Below, in pieces: positions 44,101 to 53,081 of a stretch of DNA of 61,516 bases. Numbering within the stretch: the stretch's first letter is position 1; every line of letters begins with the position of its first letter. The position numbers and the translations under genes were made by a program. The notes below the pieces were generated by a model. It had not been told where the DNA came from, did not search any database, and saw only the letters and a program-made list of their open reading frames with translations. This DNA is from Pseudomonadota bacterium (lineage in GTDB: Bacteria > Pseudomonadota > Gammaproteobacteria > Burkholderiales > Burkholderiaceae): NCBI GenBank assembly GCA_023441105.1, contig JAEZQX010000453.1:1-61516 (forward strand), read 5' to 3'.

Positions 44101-45081
44101 ATGACAGCACGATCAAGACCTCGACCAGCACGTTCGCCGGACCGCAAGCCCGCCCGCAAAGCGGACGAACGCCCGGACGAACGCCTGTTCCTGAGGCTCG
44201 ACGGCGACCCTGCCTACGCGCCGGGCAGCAGCATCCCCCAAGGCATCATGCGCGACTTTCCGGTGCCCGCGCCGCTCGCGGGAATCGTCGCCAGCGTGAT
44301 TGCCTATCGGGAGGCGATACCGGCGGGATCGGAAGTCACCGAGCGGGTGCTGCCGGATGGGGTGGTACGGCTGATCGTCGAGCTCGGCGAGGGACGGGAG
44401 CGCGCTCCCGGCGTCGTTCCGATGCTGGCCGTCGGCGCATCCGTGGAGCCCGCGATCCTGCGGTTGCGGGGGAAACAGGAGGGACTGTCGCTCGCGCTTC
44501 GGCCGGGCGCCGCGGCGGCAGTCCTGGGGATGCCTGCCCACGAGCTGAGTGGCAGGGCCGTTTCGCTGCCCGACCTGTGGCGCGGCGAAGAAGCAGGCAT
44601 GCTCGAACGATTGGCCGCCATCGCGGACGATGCGGCCCGGGTGCGCCTGCTCCTCGACATCCTCCAACGCCGGCTGGGGAGGCACGGCTTCGTGGTCGGC
44701 GATGTCGGCCGGGAGCAGGCGATGAAAGCCGCGCAACTGATCACCCGCGCGAGCGGGCACCTTGGGCTGCGGCAGGTTGCGGCCGGGATCGGCGTCGGCG
44801 AGCGTCGGCTGCAGCAGATCTTCCGCCAGCACGTGGGACTGTCGCCGCGCGAGTGGAGCCGGCTGGCGCGACTGCATGGCTGCCTTCGCGATCTGCGCGA
44901 GCAAACGGCCATCCGCTGGGCCGACCTCGCCGTCGGCGCCGGGTTCTACGACCAGCCGCACCTGGTCAACGAGTTCAAGGCGCTATGCGGCATGACGCCG
45001 GGGCTGTTCCTGGAGCGTTCCGGTTCGGTTTCTTCCAAGACGACTGCCGGCGGCCGATCGTATCCTCCTCGTTCATCCTGA
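44101..45081 (+). CDS. AraC-family transcriptional regulator
   Basis: 326 residues. The C-terminal AraC-type double HTH is clear: LGLRQVAAGIGVGERRLQQIFRQHVGLSPREW and IRWADLAVGAGFYDQPHLVNEFKALCGMTP. The N-terminal half (FPVPAPLAGIVASVIAYRE, LPDGVVRLIVELG) resembles the sensor domain of AraC proteins with DUF6597-like ends. A start at 44248 would remove a basic 49-residue extension. Followed 19 bases later by an SDR gene, its possible target. Confidence 0.88.
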   Translation: MTARSRPRPARSPDRKPARKADERPDERLFLRLDGDPAYAPGSSIPQGIMRDFPVPAPLAGIVASVIAYREAIPAGSEVTERVLPDGVVRLIVELGEGRERAPGVVPMLAVGASVEPAILRLRGKQEGLSLALRPGAAAAVLGMPAHELSGRAVSLPDLWRGEEAGMLERLAAIADDAARVRLLLDILQRRLGRHGFVVGDVGREQAMKAAQLITRASGHLGLRQVAAGIGVGERRLQQIFRQHVGLSPREWSRLARLHGCLRDLREQTAIRWADLAVGAGFYDQPHLVNEFKALCGMTPGLFLERSGSVSSKTTAGGRSYPPRSS

Positions 45082-45100
45082 CTCGAAGAGGTACCGGAAC

Positions 45101-46006
45101 ATGGATCTCGAATATCGTCCGCCGACGCTGGCCGGCCGGGTCGCCGTGGTAACCGGCGCAAGCCGCGGCGCCGGCCGCGGCATCGCTGTCGAACTCGGCG
45201 CCGCAGGCGCAACTGTCTATGTCACCGGACGCAGCACCCGGCAGGCACCGGCATCCGGCTACGAGCGGTTGCTGGCGCTGTCGGGCGTGGACGCCCTGCC
45301 GGGAACCATCGACGACACGGCCGACGAAGTCGGACGCGCCGGCGGCCGCGGCGTCGCCGTGCGTTGCGACCATACGCGCGACGAGGATGTGGCCGGGCTG
45401 TTCGCTCAAGTGCAGCGCGAACAGGGCCGCATCGACATCCTGGTCAACAATGCCTGGGGCGGGCACGAGAGCTTCGACGGGGTCTTCGAGGCGCCGTTCT
45501 GGGAGCATCCGCTGTCCCACTGGGACACCATGTTCGACCGCGGGGTTCGCAACCACATCCTGGCCAGCCGGCATGCGGCGCCGCTCATGGTCCGGCAGCA
45601 GGCCGGTCTCATCGTCACCACCACGTTCCACGATCGCAATGGCTACCTGCGCGGCAACCTCTTCTATGACCTGGCCAAGGCAACCATGAGCCGGCTGTCG
45701 TTCGGGATGGCGCAGGAACTGCGGCCGCATGGCGTGGCATCGCTGGCGCTTTCGCCGGGCTGGATGCGCACCGAGTTCGTCCTGCTCGGGCACCGGACCG
45801 ATGAAGCCCGATGGCAGGAACGGCCGGCCCTTGCACGCACCGAGTCGCCGCGCTACCTGGGTCGCGCGGTCGCTGCGCTAGCCGCGGATCCCGCGGTGCT
45901 GTCGAAATCCGGCGGCGTGCACCTGGTGGCGGATCTTGCCCGCGAGTACGGCTTCAGCGACGTCGATGGTCGGCAAGTGCCGGCGTTCGCCATCGACGAG
46001 GCTTGA
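45101..46006 (+). CDS. Short-chain dehydrogenase/reductase (DHRS1-like)
   Basis: NAD(P)-dependent oxidoreductase, 301 residues. Cofactor motif VTGASRGAGRG, NNAWGG as the NAG-type motif, and the catalytic pair in NLFYDLAKA (Tyr-xxx-Lys). The insertion HESFDGVFEAPFWEHPLSHWDTMFDRGVR and the C-terminal extension are like DHRS1-type reductases. ATG at 45101 with AAGAGG upstream. Same strand as the AraC gene. Substrate unknown. Confidence 0.9.
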   Translation: MDLEYRPPTLAGRVAVVTGASRGAGRGIAVELGAAGATVYVTGRSTRQAPASGYERLLALSGVDALPGTIDDTADEVGRAGGRGVAVRCDHTRDEDVAGLFAQVQREQGRIDILVNNAWGGHESFDGVFEAPFWEHPLSHWDTMFDRGVRNHILASRHAAPLMVRQQAGLIVTTTFHDRNGYLRGNLFYDLAKATMSRLSFGMAQELRPHGVASLALSPGWMRTEFVLLGHRTDEARWQERPALARTESPRYLGRAVAALAADPAVLSKSGGVHLVADLAREYGFSDVDGRQVPAFAIDEA

Positions 46007-46091
46007 CGCCCGGAAAGCGCCCGCGCCGCGCTGCTCTGCGCCCGAGAGCACGGTCGACGATCGCCCGGCGCCGCTGTGCTAGGCTGGCTCC

Positions 46092-46700
46092 ATGGAACAG
46101 GGCCTGCTCTTCGACCTGCCCCCGCCCGCGCCGACGAACCTGCCCGCCGGCCTGACCTACCAGCCGGATTTCCTTGCCGTCGCGGAAGAGCAGCAGTTGC
46201 TGGAGATCATCCGCACGCTGCCGCTCGAGGCCGCGCGCTACAAGCAATTCCGAGCGCGCCGTCGCGTAGCCAGCTTCGGCGGCAGCTTCGACTACGATGC
46301 CAACCGGCTCCTGCCGGCTGCGGATCTGATCGCGCCGTTGCATCCGCTGCGTGCCCGGGTTGCCGACTGGCTCGGCGTCGGCGCGGACCAACTGGTGCAC
46401 ACGCTGGTTGCGGAGTATCCGCCCGGCGCTCCGCTGGGCTGGCATCGCGACGTGCCCGACTTCGAGCTGGTTGCCGGCGTGTCGCTGGGCGGCGCCGCCA
46501 GCCTGCGCTTCCGACCCTATCCGGCGTTGCGACCGGGGCGGGGACAACTCGTCAAGCTGGCGGTGGCGCCGCGCTCGATCTACGCGATGCGCGGCGCGGC
46601 GCGCTGGTCCTGGCAGCACAGCGTGGCGCCGGCAGTTGCCACGCGCTGGTCGATCACGTTCAGGACGCGTCGGCGCGGCGGCGCCGCTCAGCGCCAGTAG
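46092..46700 (+). CDS. alkB: AlkB-like Fe(II)/2-oxoglutarate DNA/RNA dealkylase
   Basis: Oxidative demethylation repair enzyme, 202 residues. Fe ligands HxD in GWHRDVPDFE and distal His in WSWQHSVAP; the oxoglutarate-binding Arg pair in TRWSITFRTRR; nucleotide-lid strand FGGSFDYD. The N-terminus LPAGLTYQPDFLAVAEEQQLL is typical of the ALKBH-like bacterial group. No Ada-type partner nearby. Converges with a small membrane-protein ORF, overlapping by 13 bases. Confidence 0.9.
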   Translation: MEQGLLFDLPPPAPTNLPAGLTYQPDFLAVAEEQQLLEIIRTLPLEAARYKQFRARRRVASFGGSFDYDANRLLPAADLIAPLHPLRARVADWLGVGADQLVHTLVAEYPPGAPLGWHRDVPDFELVAGVSLGGAASLRFRPYPALRPGRGQLVKLAVAPRSIYAMRGAARWSWQHSVAPAVATRWSITFRTRRRGGAAQRQ

Positions 46701-46840
46701 CTGCGCAGCTTGCCGGCCAGTCGTCGCCCCTGGACCCACAGCCACATCGGCACCAGCGCAATACCGGTGGCCACCGCAACCAGGACCACGACCACGCGGT
46801 AAAGCAGCCTCTCCGGGTAGACGCGCTTGCGATCGTTCAT
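46688..46840 (-). CDS. Small single-pass membrane protein
   Basis: 50 residues: a basic N-terminus (MNDRKRVYPERLL), one transmembrane helix (YRVVVVLVAVATGIALVPM) and a basic C-terminal tail. ATG at 46840 has only a weak GAAG upstream. Composition and topology are plausible for a real small membrane protein; no family is recognised. Confidence 0.45.
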   Translation of the reverse strand: MNDRKRVYPERLLYRVVVVLVAVATGIALVPMWLWVQGRRLAGKLRSYWR

Positions 46841-46984
46841 GTCGCTTCGAGGCAGTCGAGCCGATTCTTGCACGTGGACGGCCAGCCACTGTGCCAGCAT
46901 GTCACGGGGCGGCAGGTGCTGTTCCGGACCATTGACGACGGCTGGGGCGAGTCCTACCGTGGCGGATCCGGGGAGGAAGTCACG

Positions 46985-48442
46985 ATGTCGCAACCGGCAA
47001 CACCCGAGGCCACTCCGATGCGCCGTACCCTGCGCCGGATCGGCGATCTGCCCGGGCCGCGCGGCGTGCCATTGCTCGGCAATGCCCTTCAGATCGACGG
47101 CGCGCGGATGCACCAGGCCCTCGAGCGCTGGCAGCGTCGGTACGGCGACTTCTACCGCTTCCGCCTGGCCGACCGCGAGTTCCTGGCGGTCGCGGATCCA
47201 GTCGCCGTGGCGGCAATGCTGCGCGACCGCCCCGACGGCTTCGAGCGTACCCATCGAGCTACCGAAATCATCGCCAGCATGGGGTTCGACGGCGTCTTCT
47301 CTGCCCGCGGCGATCGCTGGCGCCGGCAGCGCCCGATGGTCATGGCCGCCTTCGATCCGGCCCATGTCCGGAGCTACTTTCCGACGCTGGTCACCGTCAC
47401 CCGCCGCCTCGCCCGCCGCTGGACGCGGGCAGCGGCCGACGGCAAGCCCATCGAGCTGCTGCCCGAGCTGATGCGGTTCACGGTCGACGTCACCGCCGGG
47501 CTGGCATTCGGCAGCGACATCAACACCATCGAGTCGGACAGCGAAATCATCCAGGACCACCTCGACAAGGTCTTCCCCGCGCTCTACCGACGCATCCTTG
47601 CCCCGCTGCCGTACTGGCGCTACTTGAAGCTGCCGGCGGACCGGGCGCTCGACCGGCACCTGGCTGCGCTGCATCGAGCCGTCGACGGATTCATCGGCCA
47701 GGCGCGCCAGCGGCTGGACGAGGATCCCGCCTTGCGAACCAAGCCGCGCAACCTGATCGAGGCCATGGTTGCCGCACGCGATGCCGACAGCAGCGGCCTC
47801 GACGACGACGACGTGGCTGCCAACGTGCTGACCATGCTGCTCGCCGGCGAGGACACCACCGCCAACACGCTGGCATGGATGATCTACCTGCTGGACCGCC
47901 ATCCGGCGGTGCGCGACCGGATCGCCGGCGAGGTGCGCGCGGTCCTCGGGGGTGAGCCGCAAGCGACCCGCTACGAGCAGCTGGCGATGCTGGACATGGT
48001 CGAGGACTGCGCCCAGGAGACGCTCCGGCTCAAGCCGGTGGCGCCGGTGCTGGCCTTGCAGGCCGCCCGTGACTCGGTCGTCGCCGACATCGCGGTGCCC
48101 GCCGGCAGCCTGGTGATGTGCCTGCTGCGGCCGGCGGCAGTGGACGAGTGCCATTTCCCGGACGCCGGCGGCTTCAAGCCGGAACGCTGGCAGCACGATT
48201 CGTCGAATCACGGCAGCGCCAGGCGCGTCGTGATGCCCTTCGGCGGCGGGCCGCGGATCTGCCCCGGACGCTACCTCGCCCTGCAGGAAATCAAGATGGT
48301 AATGGGCATGCTGTTCGGCACCTTCGACCGCCTGCGGGTGATCCTGCCGGCCGGGACGGAGGCGCAAGAGCGGCTGGCCCTGACCATGGCCCCCAAGAGG
48401 CTCAAGCTGGAGCTGTCGCCGGGCGGGCGATCGCCGGCTTGA
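46985..48442 (+). CDS. Cytochrome P450
   Basis: Heme-thiolate monooxygenase, 485 residues. I-helix oxygen-activation motif AGEDTTANT, K-helix ETLRLKP (ExxR), PERW, and the heme-binding loop FGGGPRICPGRYLAL with the Cys ligand. No N-terminal membrane anchor, so it is soluble; no fused reductase. The start at 46985 follows GGGGAGGAAG. The overall style (long, LPGPRGVPLLGN opening, ICPGRYLA) is of class II-like bacterial P450s; substrate unknown. An FNR-type site overlaps its stop codon. Confidence 0.94.
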   Translation: MSQPATPEATPMRRTLRRIGDLPGPRGVPLLGNALQIDGARMHQALERWQRRYGDFYRFRLADREFLAVADPVAVAAMLRDRPDGFERTHRATEIIASMGFDGVFSARGDRWRRQRPMVMAAFDPAHVRSYFPTLVTVTRRLARRWTRAAADGKPIELLPELMRFTVDVTAGLAFGSDINTIESDSEIIQDHLDKVFPALYRRILAPLPYWRYLKLPADRALDRHLAALHRAVDGFIGQARQRLDEDPALRTKPRNLIEAMVAARDADSSGLDDDDVAANVLTMLLAGEDTTANTLAWMIYLLDRHPAVRDRIAGEVRAVLGGEPQATRYEQLAMLDMVEDCAQETLRLKPVAPVLALQAARDSVVADIAVPAGSLVMCLLRPAAVDECHFPDAGGFKPERWQHDSSNHGSARRVVMPFGGGPRICPGRYLALQEIKMVMGMLFGTFDRLRVILPAGTEAQERLALTMAPKRLKLELSPGGRSPA

Positions 48443-48452
48443 TCCGCATCAA
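48439..48452. promoter_or_regulatory. FNR/ANR-type binding site upstream of hemerythrin gene
   Basis: TTGATCCGCATCAA is an exact match to the FNR consensus TTGAT-N4-ATCAA. It lies 60 bases before the hemerythrin start and overlaps the P450 stop codon. At the spacing used by the second site, the -10 would be CATGCT (48475-48480), a partial match. Confidence 0.75.
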
Positions 48453-48512
48453 GGCAGGCTTCCCGATCCGATGCCATGCTCGATACATCCCAAATTGGAG
48501 GTGCGCATCATG

Positions 48513-49106
48513 GACTCGGCCCTGCAGATCATCCGCAACGAACATTCGGCCTTGGCCGCCATGCTGCGCTCCCTCAGCATGATGGTTGCCCACGGCCCTG
48601 GCGGGGAGCCCGGCCGGTTCTTCGACGTGGTCCGCGCGATGCTCTTCTACATCGACGAGTTCCCGGAGCGGCACCACCATCCGAAGGAATCCGAGTTGCT
48701 GTTCCCGAAGCTGGCACGGGCCGCACCCCAGCTGGCGCCGGTGATCGACCGGCTCGAGGCGGACCATCACGACGGCGAGCGCCGGGTGCGCGACCTGCAG
48801 CACCAGTTGCTCGCCTGGGAGCTGCTGGGCGACACCCGTCGCGCCGCCTTCGTCGAGGCGGCGCAGGAGTACGTCCGTTTCTACCTCGAGCACATGCGTA
48901 CCGAAGAGACCCAGCTGCTTCCGGCTGCCGACAGGCTGCTGGAGCCGGAAGACCGGGCGAAGCTGGACGCCGCCTTCAACCGCGATCGCGACCCGCTCGC
49001 CGGCGGACCGCGCGATTGGCGCTACGCCCTGCTCTTCAAGCGCATCGTGACCGCCGCGCCGGCTCCGATCGGCGTCGGCCCCGAGCTGCAGGAAGCATCG
49101 TCGTAG
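48513..49106 (+). CDS. Hemerythrin HHE-domain protein
   Basis: 197 residues, a four-helix non-heme diiron protein. Ligand motifs: NEHSALAAML, ERHHHPKESELLFP, EADHHDGERRVRD and EHMRTEETQLLP, that is, the H...HxxxE...H...HxxxxE/D series. Possible roles are oxygen or NO sensing, or iron/redox repair. ATG at 48513 has TTGGAGGTG upstream; an upstream in-frame opening lacks this. The FNR-type site in front suggests control by low oxygen. Confidence 0.9.
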   Translation, partial: DSALQIIRNEHSALAAMLRSLSMMVAHGPGGEPGRFFDVVRAMLFYIDEFPERHHHPKESELLFPKLARAAPQLAPVIDRLEADHHDGERRVRDLQHQLLAWELLGDTRRAAFVEAAQEYVRFYLEHMRTEETQLLPAADRLLEPEDRAKLDAAFNRDRDPLAGGPRDWRYALLFKRIVTAAPAPIGVGPELQEASS

Positions 49107-49145
49107 GATGAACCGCGGTGCGGGGGGTTATGGCGGGCCGCACCA

Positions 49146-49721
49146 TCAGATGTAGCCCGCAACATGCGGCGCATGTCGCATGTGCAGTGACAAGCCCAGG
49201 GCGGCCATGTGTGCGCTGTCGCGGCCGAGTATCTCCTCGGCGAGCGGCAGGAATTCGCTTTCCTCGAAGCGGGCATGCGCGATGTACGCCTGCACCAGCC
49301 TCATCGTCGCGCCTTTCTCGAGGTCCGCGGGCTTGCCGCGCGCAATCGCCTCGACCGCGTGACGGCTGCGCCTCCACAGGTCCTCGATCTGCCGGTGCTC
49401 CTGGGTCAGTCGCCGCGTCAGTGCCTTGACCTTCTGCTGCTCCGCACCCGGTCGCGCCCAGCGCAGCACGGCCGGAAAGAGCTCGCTCTCCTCGTCGCCA
49501 TGATGCGCCAGCACGCCGCTCTCGAACAATGCCACGGTCGCCGCGGCGACCTGCCGTGAACGCTGCGCGGCGGCAACCAGCGCCGGCAGTGCCGAGAAGG
49601 TGCGCAGTTGTTCGACAATGCCGTCATGGCACCGGCTGAACGCTTCCAGCGATCGCGCCGGATCGACCGGAATGCCGCTCAAGCCTGCGGGATCCGCATG
49701 CTGCGAAGTGGTGGGGAACAT
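49146..49721 (-). CDS. Hemerythrin HHE-domain protein
   Basis: 191 residues. Diiron ligand motifs: FSRCHDGIVEQLRTF, VLAHHGDEESELFPAVL, RLTQEHRQIEDLW and YIAHARFEESEFLP. It differs in sequence from the hemerythrin encoded convergently at 48513, so it is not a recent duplicate. ATG at 49721 follows GGAGACGGGCC. Its promoter carries a perfectly placed FNR-type site. Confidence 0.9.
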   Translation of the reverse strand: MFPTTSQHADPAGLSGIPVDPARSLEAFSRCHDGIVEQLRTFSALPALVAAAQRSRQVAAATVALFESGVLAHHGDEESELFPAVLRWARPGAEQQKVKALTRRLTQEHRQIEDLWRRSRHAVEAIARGKPADLEKGATMRLVQAYIAHARFEESEFLPLAEEILGRDSAHMAALGLSLHMRHAPHVAGYI

Positions 49722-49791
49722 GGCCCGTCTCCAACGCCTGCTGCCCGAATCGCCGGATGCCGCCGCGGGCAGGTGGCAGCGGCATGCAGCC

Positions 49792-49833
49792 ACTATAGGA
49801 GCAGGCGCGGCAACCGGTCTTGATGCGCATCAA
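49792..49833 (-). promoter_or_regulatory. FNR-type class II promoter of the second hemerythrin gene
   Basis: TTGATGCGCATCAA (49820-49833) is an exact FNR site and a full palindrome with flanking C/G. On the - strand TATAGT (complement of 49792-49797) predicts a start near 49785, which puts the site centre at -41.5, the standard activating position for FNR-family proteins. Confidence 0.8.
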
Positions 49834-49898
49834 GGAAGGTCGAATCGACCCGCAGAATCGGCGCCGCGGATTCGACGGCGGTATCACGCGGCTATGGG

Positions 49899-50657
49899 TC
49901 AGGATGCGCTGCCGGTGGCGGCCGACCACAGCAGCCGCAGCGCGAGCCCGGTCAGGATGAGCTTGAACGAGACCTCGAACACCCGCTCCGGCAGGCGCGA
50001 CAGGATATGCGCCCCTGCCTGGGTGCCGAGCTGGCCGGCGAACAGCATGGCGACGATCATCGCCAGCCATTCCGAGAAGGCGAAGCCGAGGACGCCGAAC
50101 GCCAGCACCTTGGCCGCATGCTGCACCACCATGCAGGCGGAATGGGTCGCGACCACGCCGAGCTTGCCCATGCGCTTGACGTCCCAGAAGGCAGCCACCA
50201 TCGGGCCGGTCGCCCCGACGAACATGGTGCAGAAGCTGGCACCCGCGCCGACCAGCAGGAAGGCGCGATCCGGGACCGCCCGGGCGGAGAGCCGGGGGCC
50301 CCAGACGGTCCAGAGGATGAAGACGCCGAGGATGATCTGCAGGGTTGCAGTCGGCAGCGCCACCAGCGCCAGGCTGGCGGCGGCGACCCCGAGGAACGTG
50401 CCGACGCTGAACCAGCCCAGCATCGAATGCTGGACGTTCTTGCGCAGGGTCACCACGCGGCCGGCGTTCGAGCCCGCCTGGACGACGCCATGAATCGGCA
50501 GCACGATGGCCGGCGGCAGTACCGCCAGCAGCACGGCCAGCATGGCCACGCCGCCGCCGATGCCGAAGGCCGCGGAAATGGCCGCGGTGATGAAGGATGC
50601 AGCGATCAGGGCCGCGGCCCAGCCGGCGCCCAGGCCGTCGGGAAGAAGGAGTTCCAA
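49899..50657 (-). CDS. TauE/SafE-family (TSUP) membrane permease
   Basis: 252 residues, about eight hydrophobic helices, with the TSUP inverted-repeat features ISAAFGIGGGVAMLAVL and the second-half SFCTMFVGATGPMVAAFW. The family exports sulfite, sulfoacetate or similar anions; substrate here unknown. The start appears to be TTG at 50657 with no clear ribosome site, so the exact N-terminus is uncertain. Confidence 0.85.
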   Translation of the reverse strand: MELLLPDGLGAGWAAALIAASFITAAISAAFGIGGGVAMLAVLLAVLPPAIVLPIHGVVQAGSNAGRVVTLRKNVQHSMLGWFSVGTFLGVAAASLALVALPTATLQIILGVFILWTVWGPRLSARAVPDRAFLLVGAGASFCTMFVGATGPMVAAFWDVKRMGKLGVVATHSACMVVQHAAKVLAFGVLGFAFSEWLAMIVAMLFAGQLGTQAGAHILSRLPERVFEVSFKLILTGLALRLLWSAATGSAS

Positions 50658-50747
50658 TTCGGGAGGCAGGCGCGCTCGGCGCCATCGGGGGAGTTGGGAA
50701 GGCCCGCTATTGTGCTGCGACGGCGCGAAGTTGTCCCTCAGTGTCGC

Positions 50748-50969
50748 TCAAGCATCGCCGACCAGTTGCGTGATCTTCCCGGTGCCGCCGCAGTTGCCGC
50801 AGTCGCCCTGGTCGGCCGTCCGGCCGGTGCCGCCGCAGGCGGGGCATATCGCCTCGCCGCTCTGCGGCGTGCCGGGCGGGACCTCGTCGCCAGGATTGCG
50901 ACCACCCGGCCGGATGCTGCCGGACTCAGGGTCTGCAGTTGCCGACCGGGGTCCGGATGTCGCTGCCAT
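50748..50969 (-). CDS. Small CxxCxGxG zinc-finger-like protein
   Basis: 73 residues. Two DnaJ-type CxxCxGxG repeats (CPACGGTGR and CGNCGGTGK) near the C-terminus would bind one zinc; the N-terminal 38 residues are Pro/Gly/Ser-rich. ATG at 50969 with GGGAG upstream. Related small proteins are common beside other genes and have no known role. A longer in-frame opening upstream on this strand is not convincing. Confidence 0.72.
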   Translation of the reverse strand: MAATSGPRSATADPESGSIRPGGRNPGDEVPPGTPQSGEAICPACGGTGRTADQGDCGNCGGTGKITQLVGDA

Positions 50970-51130
50970 GAAGTACTCCCGATGCTTTGCCACCTTCGCC
51001 GACGACCAGGCGCCGTGTTGCCCGCCCGACCGTCCGCGCCCCTGCCGGCGGGGCAATGCGCATTCCCGAACGGGGCCAGCCTGAGTCGCCCCGTCATCGA
51101 ACGCCCAACCGTGCCGCGCTGGCGCCGCCC

Positions 51131-52942
51131 TCAGGCGGCAGGGCCTGCGGCGGCTCCTGCAGCATCGACTTCGTCCGGCGATGGCCTGGGGGCGACCGGC
51201 CGGACGTAGCTGGCCACGAACCGCCGCGACGAGCCGTCGGCGAAGCGAACTTCGACCTCGTCGATGCTGGCCTGTTCGACCCGGCCCGTGCCATAGCGCG
51301 GCACCCGCACCTCGTCCTGCGGTTGCCAGCGGATCTGCCCGGAGCCTGCCGGCTCCAGTTGCGCATAGCCGGGCCGCTGGTGGCCCGGCGGCGGGTCCTG
51401 CGCGCCGCGCGATGCAGCTGCGCCAGGCGCTTCCGCGGTGGCGGTGGCGGAGGCAGCGGCCTGGATCCGCAAGCAGTTGTCGCAGGCACCGCAGCGATCG
51501 CCCCCGAAGGGCAAGGGCTCGTCGAAGTACTCGAGCAGCACCCGCCAGCGGCAAAAGCCGGTCTGCGCATAGAAGACCATCCGCTCGAGCGATTCGTGAT
51601 CGCGGTCGGCACGCTCCTCGTACTCCGCCGCCAGGCGCTCGAACAGCGCGGCATCGGCCACGCGGCTGCCGCCCTGGCGTCCGGATCGCGCGGCGACCGG
51701 CTGCCAGGCTCGCTTGCGATCGGCCCGGGCAAGGCGGTTGTCGCGAAGCAGGTGCAGCGCCACCGACGCCCGTTGCCGGCCCATGCCGGGCAGGCGTTCG
51801 GCCAGCGTCGTCACTGCAAGCGCTTCGCCGCTGTCGACGAGCGCCGAATAGACCCGCTGCAGGTCCGCGGCAGTGGGATAGCGGCGCGCGAGGAAGAACT
51901 GCTGGACCCGGCGGTCGCGGCGGTCGAACAGCAGCACGCAATCGGCCTTCCTGCCGTCGCGCCCGGCACGACCCGCCTCCTGGTAATACGCTTCGAGGCT
52001 GCCGGTCATCTGGTAGTGCAGGACGAAGCAGAGGTCGGCCTTGTCGATGCCCATGCCGAATGCATTGGTAGCCACCATCACGCGCGCCTCGCCGCTCATG
52101 AAGCGGTCCTGGTTGGCGCTGCGTTCGGCTTTCGGCAGGCGGCCGTGGTAGCAGGTGACCGACTCGCCGCGACCCTGCAGCGCCGCATGCAACTCGGTGC
52201 AGGCCTTGACCGTGGCGGTATAGACGATGCCGCTACCCTCGGCGCGCCGCACCGCCTCGACCGCCCGCTCGAGCTTCTCCTCGTCGTTGACGCACTGGAC
52301 GACCTGCAACCTGAGGTTCGGCCGGTACATGCCGGTATCCACCACCTGCAGATCCTTGCGGCCGAGTTGGCGGACGATGTCCTCGACGACCTCCGGCGGC
52401 GCGGTCGCGGTCAGGGCAAGCAGCGGCGGGTTGCCCAGCGACTGCAGCGCGCTGCCGATCTCCAGGAAGGCCGGCCGGAAGTCATGGCCCCATTGCGAGA
52501 TGCAGTGGGCCTCGTCGACGACGAAAAGCGCGATTCGCCGCGCCGCGAGCGCGGCGACGAACGCCGGTTCGGCCAGGCGTTCGGGCGTCGCGAAGAGGAT
52601 CTCGCTGCGGCCGGCCACCACCCGCTCGAGCGATGCCTCCTGTTCGGCACGCGGCACCGTGCTGTTGAACTGCTCCGCCACGACGCCGGCATCGAGCAGC
52701 TTGGCAACCTGATCCTTCATCAGCGCGATGAGCGGCGACACCACGACGGTGACGCCGTCGAGATGCAGCGCCGGCAGCTGGTAGCAAAGCGACTTGCCGG
52801 CACCGGTGGGCATGATCGCGAGAGTGTCCTTGCCGGCGAGCGCGCGGGCGATCACGTCCTCCTGGCCCTCCCGCAAGCGGCGAATGCCGAACTTGTCCTG
52901 CAGCGTGCGCCGGACGGCAGCCGGCAATGTCATGTTCTTCAT
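51131..52942 (-). CDS. recQ: RecQ-family ATP-dependent DNA helicase, variant C-terminus
   Basis: 3'-5' DNA helicase, 603 residues. Motifs: Q-motif region [14 protein letters not shown], Walker [37 protein letters not shown], and the second RecA lobe [13 protein letters not shown] to [13 protein letters not shown] winged-helix-like segment comes before the zinc cysteines ([13 protein letters not shown]...CGACDNC), a RecS-like order. There is no HRDC domain; instead, after an Ala/Pro linker, [15 protein letters not shown]...VEVRFADG forms a Tudor/SH3-like end similar to that of PcrA/UvrD helicases. Start at 52942. Confidence 0.93.
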   Translation of the reverse strand: MKNMTLPAAVRRTLQDKFGIRRLREGQEDVIARALAGKDTLAIMPTGAGKSLCYQLPALHLDGVTVVVSPLIALMKDQVAKLLDAGVVAEQFNSTVPRAEQEASLERVVAGRSEILFATPERLAEPAFVAALAARRIALFVVDEAHCISQWGHDFRPAFLEIGSALQSLGNPPLLALTATAPPEVVEDIVRQLGRKDLQVVDTGMYRPNLRLQVVQCVNDEEKLERAVEAVRRAEGSGIVYTATVKACTELHAALQGRGESVTCYHGRLPKAERSANQDRFMSGEARVMVATNAFGMGIDKADLCFVLHYQMTGSLEAYYQEAGRAGRDGRKADCVLLFDRRDRRVQQFFLARRYPTAADLQRVYSALVDSGEALAVTTLAERLPGMGRQRASVALHLLRDNRLARADRKRAWQPVAARSGRQGGSRVADAALFERLAAEYEERADRDHESLERMVFYAQTGFCRWRVLLEYFDEPLPFGGDRCGACDNCLRIQAAASATATAEAPGAAASRGAQDPPPGHQRPGYAQLEPAGSGQIRWQPQDEVRVPRYGTGRVEQASIDEVEVRFADGSSRRFVASYVRPVAPRPSPDEVDAAGAAAGPAA

Positions 52943-53081
52943 CCGCCGCGCCAAGCAAGCGCGGTACCCGGATGGAGGGCCCGGATCTTGCCTGCAGCGG
53001 CATGACCGGCGGATGGGGCCCAATTAGCCAGCGCGGCGCGCTTCGCCACCTCGCCGACGACCCGGACCATCGGAGCCATCC

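Noticed and set aside
46843..48367. Long open frame on - across the P450 gene
   Set aside because: Only its last 50 codons (46688-46840) look like a protein; the rest is antisense to the P450.
50987..53005. 672-codon open frame on + across recQ
   Set aside because: Antisense shadow of RecQ, no recognisable domain.
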